Positions 21,486-28,918 of a DNA stretch of 38,095 nucleotides are shown piece after piece. The DNA comes from an uncultured beta proteobacterium (lineage in GTDB: Bacteria; Pseudomonadota; Gammaproteobacteria; Burkholderiales; Rhodocyclaceae): assembly GCA_903848955.1 (NCBI GenBank), contig CAINHS010000055.1, positions 1-38,095 on the forward strand, written 5' to 3'. Positions within the stretch are counted from its first letter, which is position 1. The number at the start of each line of letters is the position of its first letter. Under the pieces are notes generated by a model. That model did not search any database. It saw only the letters and a program-made list of their open reading frames with translations, and had not been told where the DNA came from. Both the position numbers and the translations under genes were made by a program.

Positions 21486-21953
21486 CTACTTGCCGCCGCT
21501 TGCCCAGCGCCCGGCCGCCTCGCCGTCGCTCTCGCGGGCATCGACCCAGCGCCCGCTCTGCGGCGTTTCTTCCTTCTTCCAGAAGGGCGCCCGCGTCTTC
21601 AGGTAGTCCATGATGAACTCGCAGGCGGCGAAGGCCTCGCCGCGATGCGCGGACGCCACCGCCACCAGCACGATGCGATCACCCGGCAGCAGCCGGCCGA
21701 CGCGGTGAATCACCCGCACGCCGGAAAGATCCCAGCGCCCTCGCGCCTCGGCGACGATGGCGTCGAGCGCCTGCTGCGTCATGCCGGGGTAATGTTCCAG
21801 CGTCATCGCCTGCACCGCTGCGGCATCCGCCGACTTGTCGGCCCGCACCAGGCCGACGAAACTCGCCACCGCGCCGACGTCATCGCGCCCGGCTGAAAGC
21901 GCCGCGATCTCGGCGCCCGCATCGAAATCTGATTCCTGCACGCTGACCGGCAT
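21486..21953 (-). CDS. moaE: Molybdopterin synthase catalytic subunit MoaE
   Basis: This 155-aa protein forms molybdopterin synthase with MoaD and inserts the two dithiolene sulfurs into precursor Z. Recognisable segments are GAVASFVGLVR, MTLEHYPGMT, IHRVGRLLPGD, VAVASAHRGEAF and the catalytic-lysine region APFWKKEE. It starts 1 bp after the moaD stop and is the last gene of mobB-moeA-moaD-moaE. Confidence 0.96.
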   Translation of the reverse strand: MPVSVQESDFDAGAEIAALSAGRDDVGAVASFVGLVRADKSADAAAVQAMTLEHYPGMTQQALDAIVAEARGRWDLSGVRVIHRVGRLLPGDRIVLVAVASAHRGEAFAACEFIMDYLKTRAPFWKKEETPQSGRWVDARESDGEAAGRWASGGK

Positions 21954-21954
21954 A

Positions 21955-22206
21955 TCAGCCTCCCGTGACAGGCGGGAAGAACGCCACTTCGTCGCCCGGC
22001 TTTACCGCGGCATCCGCTGCGGCCATCTGCTGGTTCACCGCCGCGCGCAGGTTCTTCGTGCCGGCCAGCGCCGACCACGGTTCGCCGCGCGCGGCGAGAT
22101 GGTCGCGCAGGGCACCGACCGTGGCGATCTCCGCGGGCAAGGCTAGCGACTCGGAACCCGTACCCAGCGCCTCGCGCAAGCCGGCAAAGAAAAGTACCTT
22201 GATCAT
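21955..22206 (-). CDS. moaD: Molybdopterin synthase sulfur carrier subunit MoaD
   Basis: This 83-aa ubiquitin-fold sulfur carrier ends in the Gly-Gly tail (PPVTGG) that is adenylated and thiocarboxylated before giving sulfur to MoaE. FFAGLREALG near the N-terminus is typical. The ATG at 22206 is preferred over the adjacent upstream GTG at 22209. The gap to the moeA stop is 10 bp, so the gene is within one operon. Confidence 0.95.
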   Translation of the reverse strand: MIKVLFFAGLREALGTGSESLALPAEIATVGALRDHLAARGEPWSALAGTKNLRAAVNQQMAAADAAVKPGDEVAFFPPVTGG

Positions 22207-22216
22207 CACGGATTCA

Positions 22217-23404
22217 CTATAGCAGTTCGGAAAACGGCAGGAATCGCACCTGGTCGCCGCGAGCCACGGCGTGCCGCGACGGATTGTCGACCAGGCCGTC
22301 GGCCCAGGTGCACGAGGTCAGCACACCCGCGCTCTGGTTGGCGAACAGTTCCAGGCCTCCTTCTGCATTCACCCGCGCACGCAGGAACTCGCGGCGCGGA
22401 TCGCCAGGGCAGGAAAAATCGGCCCGCAACAGTTGCGCGCGCGGCGTCACCGCCGTCGCGCCCTGCGCCTTGAGGATGTAGGGGCGGACCAACATGAGGA
22501 AGGTAACGAAACTGGAAACCGGATTTCCCGGCAGGCCGATGAAGGCCGCCGCGCCTACCCGCCCGAATGCCAACGGCTTGCCCGGCTTGATGGCGATCTT
22601 CCACAGATCCAGCGCGCCCTCGGCTTCCACCGCCGGCTTGACGTGATCTTCCTCGCCCACCGAAACGCCGCCGCTGGTGAGGATCAGGTCATTGCCGGCC
22701 GCCGCCTCGCGCAAGGCGGCACGCGTGGCATCACGCGAATCGGGCACGATGCCGAGATCGGCGACCACGCAGCCGAGTCCTTCGAGCAGGGCGCGCAGCG
22801 TATAGCGATTGGAGTTGTAGATGCCGCCGGGCTTGAGCGCCTCGCCCGGCATAGCCAGTTCGTCGCCGGTCGAAAACAGGGCGACCCGCAAGCGCCGATA
22901 AACCGCCAGCCGCGCCGCGCCCGCCGATGCCGCGACGCCGACATGCGCCGCCGACAGCCGGGTTCCGGCGGCCAGCACCTCGCTGCCGGCGGCAATGTCC
23001 TCACCGCGGCGGCGGATCCACTCGCCATCACGGGGCACATGATTCACCGTCACCCGGTCGCCATCCACGGCGCACAATTCCTGCATGACTACGGCATCGG
23101 CACCGGCCGGCAGCGGAGCGCCGGTAAAAATCCGCGCCGCCGTGCCGGGCGCCAGCACGTGGCCGACACTGCCGGCCACGATGCGCTGGGCGACGACCAA
23201 CTGCGCACCGGCGGCCGGCACATCGGCGCAGCGCAAGGCGTAGCCGTCCATCGAAGTATTGTCGAGTGGCGGCACGTCTACGCCTGAGCGCAGTCTCTGC
23301 GCCAGTATCCGCCCCGCCGCGGCAAAGGTCGGCACTTCTTCCGTCTCACCCACGGCATTCGCGCCGGCCAGCAGACGGGCGAGTGCGTCATCAAAATCAA
23401 GCAT
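22217..23404 (-). CDS. moeA: Molybdopterin molybdenumtransferase MoeA
   Basis: This 395-aa enzyme inserts molybdate into adenylated molybdopterin. Conserved segments are PPLDNTSMDGYAL (domain I), GAPLPAGADAVVMQE, LFSTGDEL, TSGGVSVGEEDHVK (substrate-binding loop) and GLPGNPVSSF. The start at 23404 is chosen because the protein then begins MLDFDDALARL as in the family; it overlaps the end of mobB by 8 bp, with GGGG seven bases upstream. A longer start at 23446 would put an unusual Phe-rich extension on the protein. Confidence 0.96.
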   Translation of the reverse strand: MLDFDDALARLLAGANAVGETEEVPTFAAAGRILAQRLRSGVDVPPLDNTSMDGYALRCADVPAAGAQLVVAQRIVAGSVGHVLAPGTAARIFTGAPLPAGADAVVMQELCAVDGDRVTVNHVPRDGEWIRRRGEDIAAGSEVLAAGTRLSAAHVGVAASAGAARLAVYRRLRVALFSTGDELAMPGEALKPGGIYNSNRYTLRALLEGLGCVVADLGIVPDSRDATRAALREAAAGNDLILTSGGVSVGEEDHVKPAVEAEGALDLWKIAIKPGKPLAFGRVGAAAFIGLPGNPVSSFVTFLMLVRPYILKAQGATAVTPRAQLLRADFSCPGDPRREFLRARVNAEGGLELFANQSAGVLTSCTWADGLVDNPSRHAVARGDQVRFLPFSELL

Positions 23405-23912
23405 TCCTGAACCCCATGTGACGAAGAATGAAATCGGCGATGGCATCGCGATCGCCCAGGTCCAGTATAGGCAGTCCGGTCAGCTTCGCCACCGCATCCG
23501 GCTCGTCGCAGGCCACGGCAACGATGGTTTCGACGCCGCTGCCGGCGATCAGCGGCTTGCCGAGGGAGGGACGGTGCACTTCGAGCTTGGGAATCGGCGT
23601 GTGCTTGAAGCCCTCGACCAGCACCAGGTCGCACTCCGAAAAGCGCGCGATCTGCTCATCCAGCGAAGGTTCCGGCGCGCCGCGCAGTTCGTGCATCAGC
23701 ACCCAGCGCTGGTCGGAAATCAGCAGCACCTCGGAGCAACCGGCCTCGCGCAGACGGTAGGAATCCTTGCCCGGGTGGTCGATGTCGAAACGGTGGTGAG
23801 CGTGCTTGATCAGCGAAACGCGCAACCCGGCTGCCGTCAGTCGTGGAATCAACTCCTCCAGCAAAGTGGTTTTTCCCGAACCGGAATAGCCGGCGAGGCC
23901 GAATACTTTCAT
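23397..23912 (-). CDS. mobB: Molybdopterin-guanine dinucleotide biosynthesis adaptor MobB
   Basis: This 171-aa GTP-binding protein assists MobA in forming the bis-MGD cofactor. The P-loop GYSGSGKTTL is at the N-terminus, followed by SLIKHAHHRFDIDHPGKDSYR and the Walker-B-like DLVLVEGFKH. The start is ATG at 23912; a TTG two codons earlier is unlikely. It is the first gene of the cofactor operon, so its promoter lies in the 23913-24078 gap, which also holds the inverted-repeat element. mobA is not in the window. Confidence 0.95.
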   Translation of the reverse strand: MKVFGLAGYSGSGKTTLLEELIPRLTAAGLRVSLIKHAHHRFDIDHPGKDSYRLREAGCSEVLLISDQRWVLMHELRGAPEPSLDEQIARFSECDLVLVEGFKHTPIPKLEVHRPSLGKPLIAGSGVETIVAVACDEPDAVAKLTGLPILDLGDRDAIADFILRHMGFRNA

Positions 23913-23942
23913 CGGCAAGCCGCCAAGGCGAAATCATGAAAT

Positions 23943-24068
23943 GCCTCACCGCAGAGGCGCAGAGGCGCAGAGGATTGGCAGAGGAAAAACCAAACCGGCA
24001 GCTTGAAGGTTCTTGTTCTTGAAGTTCTCTGCGTTGTCTCGGCGCCTCTGCGCCTCTGCGGTAAAGCC
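23943..24068. repeat. Inverted-repeat element with 8-bp GCAGAGGC units
   Basis: The arm at 23949-23968 is the exact reverse complement of 24042-24061 (20 bp); about 73 bp lie between. Each arm is built of 8-bp tandem units: GCAGAGGC repeats 2.9 times at 23951-23973 and CCTCTGCG twice at 24045-24060. The whole fills the mobB to 24079 gap and could fold as one long hairpin. Intergenic elements with CTCTGCG/CGCAGAG units are common in proteobacterial genomes. It may be a non-autonomous mobile repeat; no transposase or target duplication was identified. Confidence 0.8.
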
Positions 24069-24078
24069 TTTGCGTTCA

Positions 24079-25377
24079 TCAAATCTCCTGACTCCCCGGC
24101 ACCGTCAGCACCGGCGCGAAGCCGCCACCCGGAGTGCGGAAGTTGGTGGTCTGTCCCTGCCACAAACGTGCGGCAATCAGTTGGACATGGCCGGCATAGA
24201 CATAGTTGCGCAAGTCCAGCTTGAGCTCGACCGGCGCCTCGCCTACCCTCAGGGTGCGCGAGGAAGGCGGCACCAGCGCCTGGGCGATATAGCTGCCGGC
24301 CAGCACTTCTTCGAACACGCGCCGGGTCATCTTGTCGCCGCGATAGGCAGCCTTTGAGCCGTAGCCCGCCGCAGGCTTGAAGAACAACTGCTTGCGCCGC
24401 GCCCACAAGTCAGCGGCCTGTTCCGGCACCACCAGTTCGGTGCGCGGAATTTTCGCCGCCAGCGTAGCCCGCGTTTCACTATCGACGCCCCACGCCGCAA
24501 GCAGGGCGTCATCGGACAAGGCCACCAGGTTGCGCTTGTCGGCGTACAGGGCATGGGCCTGCGGATGCGGCGTGACGGCCGCCGCGTCGGCCAGCCAGGC
24601 CGCCCGCAGCGCAGCGCTTGACGGCGCCTCGAGGGCGAAGTCGGTAAGCCGGTTGTAGACCAGGTCAACGCGCGTGGCGCCGTGCCACAAGGCGCCGTCG
24701 CGAAACACCAGTTGCTGCGGGTCGCAGATCACGGCGCGAATCCCGGCCTGCTCGAACAGGCGCTGAAACAGGATGAACTCGGGGTGCAGGTATTGCGTCT
24801 GCGGCGCCTCGTCGACAATGGCGACGCTGCCCAGTGCTTCGTGCTTGCCCCGGCTGGCGGCGAAGGCGCGCCATTCGGCGCGGAACATCTCGAGAAACAG
24901 ATGCTCGGGCGTATCGCCGCCGAGATCCCCGGGCAGCAAGGCTTCCACGTCGTCGCAACAGGATTTCTGGGCGCGCGCCAGCAAGGCATTGAGCAGCCCG
25001 CCGCCGGCGTTGGTGTTGACTTCGATCAGTTGCGGGCCGGAATTCCCAAGATGGAAGTCATAGCCGAGAAACACGCCGCGCGGTGCAGTTTGATGTCGTG
25101 CGATCTCAGGCGCATAGGCCAGCACGTGCTGGCGATACGCCGGCAGCGCCACAAGCTTCTCCACCGCGGCCACCAGCCGCGCCATGCGCCGCACATGTTC
25201 GTCGCTGACAAACACCACGGAACCGGCGAACAGGTGCGGCCGCCCCGCCATCACCTCGGCGTGAAAGCCGGGACTGACGCGCTCCAGTTCATCCTCCAGC
25301 CTTCCGCTGTCGAGCGAGACGCAGTGGCAGTCGGCATTCAGGCGGTCCGCCAGTTCGATGCTGGAGTGGCTGTTCAT
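24079..25377 (-). CDS. Unassigned ATP-grasp-like protein, apparently circularly permuted
   Basis: I do not recognise a named function for this 432-aa protein. It has an ATP-grasp-like Mg site, IEVNTNAGG (Glu119, Asn121), near the N-terminus. A nucleotide-lysine-like segment LFFKPAAGYGSKAAYRGD (Lys334) comes late. In standard ATP-grasp enzymes the lysine strand comes first, so the motif order is permuted, as in eukaryotic glutathione synthetase and the CP-ATP-grasp families. DLVYNRLTDF (238-247) is another conserved-looking segment. There is no signal peptide or membrane helix. It is 64 bp downstream of the helicase gene on the same strand and is probably co-transcribed. Amide or peptide ligase activity is inference. 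Confidence 0.75.
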   Translation of the reverse strand: MNSHSSIELADRLNADCHCVSLDSGRLEDELERVSPGFHAEVMAGRPHLFAGSVVFVSDEHVRRMARLVAAVEKLVALPAYRQHVLAYAPEIARHQTAPRGVFLGYDFHLGNSGPQLIEVNTNAGGGLLNALLARAQKSCCDDVEALLPGDLGGDTPEHLFLEMFRAEWRAFAASRGKHEALGSVAIVDEAPQTQYLHPEFILFQRLFEQAGIRAVICDPQQLVFRDGALWHGATRVDLVYNRLTDFALEAPSSAALRAAWLADAAAVTPHPQAHALYADKRNLVALSDDALLAAWGVDSETRATLAAKIPRTELVVPEQAADLWARRKQLFFKPAAGYGSKAAYRGDKMTRRVFEEVLAGSYIAQALVPPSSRTLRVGEAPVELKLDLRNYVYAGHVQLIAARLWQGQTTNFRTPGGGFAPVLTVPGSQEI

Positions 25378-25441
25378 GCCGCGATTCTACCGAGTCCGGA
25401 AAAGGAAGCTGCAGCGGTGGCCAACGCCGGAGCCATCGCCG

Positions 25442-27397
25442 TCAGTCAGGGCGGCCGCAGGCAAAGAAGGCCTCGACCTCGGCAACATCGCGGGTGCGCC
25501 GCATCGGCGGCAGCGAACGCCAGATGGCCTTGCCATAGGGCTTGCCGGTCAGACGCGGATCGCAGATCATCAGTACGCCGCGATCGTCCTCGTCGCGGAT
25601 CAGCCGTCCCGAGCCCTGCTTCATGCTGATTACGGCGCGCGGCAGCTGGTATTCCATGAAGGGGTTGCGCCCTGCCGCGCGCAGCCGGTCGATGCGCGCC
25701 GAGAGCACCGGGTCGTCCGGCGGCGCAAACGGCAACTTGTCGATCACCACCAGCGACAGTGCCTCGCCGCGCACATCGACGCCCTCCCAGAAACTCTGGC
25801 TGGCAACCAGGATGGCGTTGCCGAGGAAGCGGAAACGCTCCAGCAGTTCCGTGCGCGAGCCCTCGCCCTGCATCAGCAGGGGCAGGTCGAGCGCCTCGGC
25901 GGCGAGCTTTTCCTGCAGCAGCTCGCGGATGCGGCGCATCGCCCGCAGCGAGGTGCACAGCACGAAGGCGCGCCCGCCGGAGGCGCGGATCGCCGGCCAG
26001 GCGGCTTCCGCCACGGCTTCCTGGTACATGGCGCTGTTGGGGTCGGGCATGCCGGTCGGCGAATAGAGCAGCGCGTTCTTCTCGTAATCGAATGGGCTGC
26101 CCCACACTGCGGTATCGGCTTCGGCCAAGCCGAGTTCGCCGCAGTAATGCGAAAAGTTGCTGCCCACAGCCAGCGTCGCCGAGGTGAAAATCCAGGCGCG
26201 CGGATGGCCTTCCATCTGGCGCTGGAAGATCGGTGCGATGTCGAGCGGTGTCAGGTTCAGCGACATCGCCTGCGAATACACCTCGACCCACTTCACCACT
26301 TCATCGCCGCCGTAATCCCCGGGGTCGGCGGCTCCCTGGCGCCAGCGCTTGAGACCCTGTGCCAGCTCCTGCGCGCGGCGCAGGCAGTTGGCCAGGCCCT
26401 CGCCGCGCTCGGCCTGGGTTTCCAGATGACGGCCGACTTCCGCAATCGCATCAGCGAGTCCCTGCAAGGCCGCACCGAATTCCGCTTCGCCTTCCAGCTT
26501 CGCCGCCGGCAGGCGCTGGTTCTCGCCTTTCACCGCCAGGCGCAGGTCGCGTGCGGCCTTGTCCAGGGCCTGCGCAGCGTCCTGCAGCACGGGATAGTCC
26601 TTCGCGCTGACAATGGCTTCGTTGCGGGTGTCGCGCGCCAGTTCGATGATCTGGCTGGTGGCAACGCTCTCGCCGAAGAACAGCCCGGCCACCTCGGGCA
26701 GTTGGTGGGCCTCGTCGAAGATGATGGTATTGCAGGCCGGCAACAGTTCGCCCATGCCCTCGTCCTTCAACATCACGTCGGCGAAGAACAGGTGGTGGTT
26801 GACCACCACGATATCGGCGGCCAGCGCATCCTGCCGCGCCGCCATGACAAAGCAGCCCTTCGCGTTCGGGCATTCCTGGCCGAGGCAATTCTCGCGCGTC
26901 GAGGTCGCCAGCATCCACGCTCCCGAATCCTCCGGCACATCGATGCACTCCGCCTTGTCGCCGGTCCGGGTGCGCTCGGCAAAACGGGAAATCTTGCGCA
27001 AATGCGCCGCTTCCTCGCGCGACGCCAGCCGGCCGGCACTCATCGCACGCTCGAGGTGATAGGGACAGACGTAATTGGCGCGGCCCTTCAGCAGCGCGAT
27101 CGTGGCGCCGACCTTGAGCGCATCGCGCACCGCCGGCAGGTCGCGGTTGAAGAGCTGGTCCTGCAGGGTCTTGGTGCCGGTGGAGACGATGACCTTGCCT
27201 CCCGACAGCAGCGCCGGCGCCAGATACGCAAAGGTCTTGCCGGTGCCGGTGCCGGCTTCGGCCACCAAAGCCAGGTTGCCGGCAATGGCTGCGGCAATGC
27301 GCTGCGCCATCTCGAGTTGCTGCGGCCGCGGACGAAAGCCCGCCACGGCAGCGGCGAGCGGCCCCTCGGGGGCAAAGATGCGTTCAAGATCGGACAT
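25442..27397 (-). CDS. ATP-dependent DNA helicase, DinG/YoaA type (XPD-like, Fe-S)
   Basis: This 651-aa superfamily 2 helicase has Walker A AGTGTGKT (48-55) and a DEAH box (228-231). Four cysteines, Cys111, Cys171, Cys176 and Cys182, lie between them in the place of the XPD/DinG [4Fe-4S] cluster. Motif V/VI-like segments (QSFWEGVDV, QGSGRLIR) lie near the C-terminus. Relatives unwind 5'-tailed DNA, D-loops and R-loops in repair. The length is nearer E. coli YoaA (636 aa) than DinG (716 aa). The ATG at 27397 starts just before the family's N-terminal region. No ribosome-binding site is obvious. Confidence 0.9.
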   Translation of the reverse strand: MSDLERIFAPEGPLAAAVAGFRPRPQQLEMAQRIAAAIAGNLALVAEAGTGTGKTFAYLAPALLSGGKVIVSTGTKTLQDQLFNRDLPAVRDALKVGATIALLKGRANYVCPYHLERAMSAGRLASREEAAHLRKISRFAERTRTGDKAECIDVPEDSGAWMLATSTRENCLGQECPNAKGCFVMAARQDALAADIVVVNHHLFFADVMLKDEGMGELLPACNTIIFDEAHQLPEVAGLFFGESVATSQIIELARDTRNEAIVSAKDYPVLQDAAQALDKAARDLRLAVKGENQRLPAAKLEGEAEFGAALQGLADAIAEVGRHLETQAERGEGLANCLRRAQELAQGLKRWRQGAADPGDYGGDEVVKWVEVYSQAMSLNLTPLDIAPIFQRQMEGHPRAWIFTSATLAVGSNFSHYCGELGLAEADTAVWGSPFDYEKNALLYSPTGMPDPNSAMYQEAVAEAAWPAIRASGGRAFVLCTSLRAMRRIRELLQEKLAAEALDLPLLMQGEGSRTELLERFRFLGNAILVASQSFWEGVDVRGEALSLVVIDKLPFAPPDDPVLSARIDRLRAAGRNPFMEYQLPRAVISMKQGSGRLIRDEDDRGVLMICDPRLTGKPYGKAIWRSLPPMRRTRDVAEVEAFFACGRPD

Positions 27398-27743
27398 GGC
27401 GGGCGCGGCATCGTAGCACGCGCTGCCCCCAGCACCGCTGCGGCGAGTTGGAGATATATCCGCTTGATGCACCCGACGACACACGCCTCCAGGGTACCGG
27501 CTTCGCCGCTGCGGGACATCTGCCTCATCGCCGGCCACCTGCTTTGCGACAAGCCTGCGGCGCGCATCCGTATTGTTTAGCCTTCAACTATTGACACCTC
27601 TTGCAACAATGATAGTTGAGGAATAAACTCGGACATATAGTCGAGAGTTTCACTCAAGTATCGGGCGCTGAACATAAACCGGTCGTGCCCGACCGGACAC
27701 CGCCGGGTGTGGCGGGTCGAACGAAAGGGAGGAGAGTTTGAAG
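27398..27743. promoter_or_regulatory. Divergent intergenic region between the helicase gene and coxB
   Basis: No gene is seen in this 346-bp gap. From 27570 to 27660 it is AT-rich and contains a 7-bp inverted repeat, CAACTAT (27586-27592) with ATAGTTG (27612-27618), a possible regulator site. Promoter-like hexamers toward coxB are TTGCAA (27601-27606) with TAAACT (27624-27629) at 17-bp spacing, and a lone TATAGT (27636-27641). CTCG/CGAG (27628-27645) forms a further short stem. The coxB ribosome-binding site AGGAG is at 27730-27734. Which promoter is used cannot be told. Confidence 0.4.
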
Positions 27744-28907
27744 ATGTCTTGCCATCCAGTGCGGCGCCTGCTCGGCCTGTCCGCGCTCGTCTCGCCCCTC
27801 ACCGCTGCCGCGGCCTACCGCTGGAGCTTTCCCGAGCCGGTAACGCCGATTGCGCACGACACGCTGCGCATACACAACGAGTTCATGCTGATCATCATCG
27901 CGCTGTTCGTGGCGGTGTTTGCGATCATGGTGTATTCGCTGATAAAGCACCGCAAGAGCGCCGGGCATGAAGCGGCAACGTTCACCGGACCGAACGGCAG
28001 GCTGCAGTGGTTCTGGGCGCTGGTCCCCTTCGCCATGCTCATGTACATCGACTTCGTGCTGATGGGCGTGCCTGCGGTGCAGGCCATCGTCGACATGGAG
28101 GACACCCGCACCCGCGCCGACATGGTGCTCAAGGTTACCGGCATGCAGTGGCGATGGCAGTACGAGTATCCGGAAGCCGGCCTCAAATTCCTGTCGTCGC
28201 TCGCCACGCCGCGCGAACAGATCAACGGCACGGCCGCAAAAGGCGAGAACTACCTGCTCGAAGTCGATAACGAAATCGTCTTGCCGGTGGGCAAGAAAGT
28301 TCGGGTACTGCTGACTTCGATGGATGTGATCCATACCTGGTGGGTACCGCAGTTCGGCGTCAAGCGCGACGCCATCCCCGGTTTCCTGCGCGAAACCTGG
28401 CTGCGCATCGACCAGCCGGGCGTCTACCGCGGGCAGTGCGCCGAGCTCTGCGGCAAGGACCACGGCTTCATGCCGGTGGTGGTGCGGGCCGTGCCCGAGC
28501 CCGAATACCTGGCCTGGATCGATGCGCAGAAAGCCAGGCAATCAGGCGTTGCCGCCGGCGCCGGACGCGCCTGGAGCAAGGACGAACTGATGGCGAAGGG
28601 CAAGGAGGTCTATGCCACGCTCTGCGTCGCCTGTCACCAGCCCGAGGGCAAGGGACTGCCGCCGGTCTTCCCGGCACTGGCGGGCAGCAAGGTAATCAAC
28701 TCGCCGCTACTCTCGCCCGAGGGCAAACTGCTACCCGACAGCCATCCCGACCGCGTCATGAACGGCAAGCCCGGCACGCCGATGCAGGCCTTCAAGAACA
28801 CGCTGTCCGATGTCGATCTGGCGGCCGTGATCACCTTCGAGCGCAATGCGTTCGGCAACACCCGCGGCGACATGATCCAGCCCGCGCAAATCAAGGCCTT
28901 GCGCTAG
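27744..28907 (+). CDS. coxB: Cytochrome c oxidase subunit II with fused cytochrome c (caa3 type)
   Basis: This 387-aa subunit accepts electrons from cytochrome c and passes them to subunit I. It has an N-terminal signal/membrane segment, two transmembrane helices (about 46-67, 88-108), and a periplasmic cupredoxin domain with the CuA ligands His197, Cys232, Cys236, His240 and Met243 (CAELCGKDHGFM). A C-terminal class I cytochrome c domain has heme motif CVACH (294-298) and probable axial Met347. Fusion of cytochrome c to subunit II marks a caa3-like enzyme. The ATG at 27744 has AGGAG nine bases upstream. Confidence 0.96.
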   Translation: MSCHPVRRLLGLSALVSPLTAAAAYRWSFPEPVTPIAHDTLRIHNEFMLIIIALFVAVFAIMVYSLIKHRKSAGHEAATFTGPNGRLQWFWALVPFAMLMYIDFVLMGVPAVQAIVDMEDTRTRADMVLKVTGMQWRWQYEYPEAGLKFLSSLATPREQINGTAAKGENYLLEVDNEIVLPVGKKVRVLLTSMDVIHTWWVPQFGVKRDAIPGFLRETWLRIDQPGVYRGQCAELCGKDHGFMPVVVRAVPEPEYLAWIDAQKARQSGVAAGAGRAWSKDELMAKGKEVYATLCVACHQPEGKGLPPVFPALAGSKVINSPLLSPEGKLLPDSHPDRVMNGKPGTPMQAFKNTLSDVDLAAVITFERNAFGNTRGDMIQPAQIKALR

Positions 28908-28918
28908 GAGAACCACCA

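Noticed and set aside
25358-27580. 740-codon open frame antisense to the helicase
   Set aside because: The helicase on the minus strand has intact Walker, Fe-S and DEAH motifs, while the plus frame has none.
27591-27596. Perfect TTGACA -35 box for coxB
   Set aside because: No acceptable -10 hexamer lies 15-19 bp downstream, so the perfect -35 alone is not called as a promoter.
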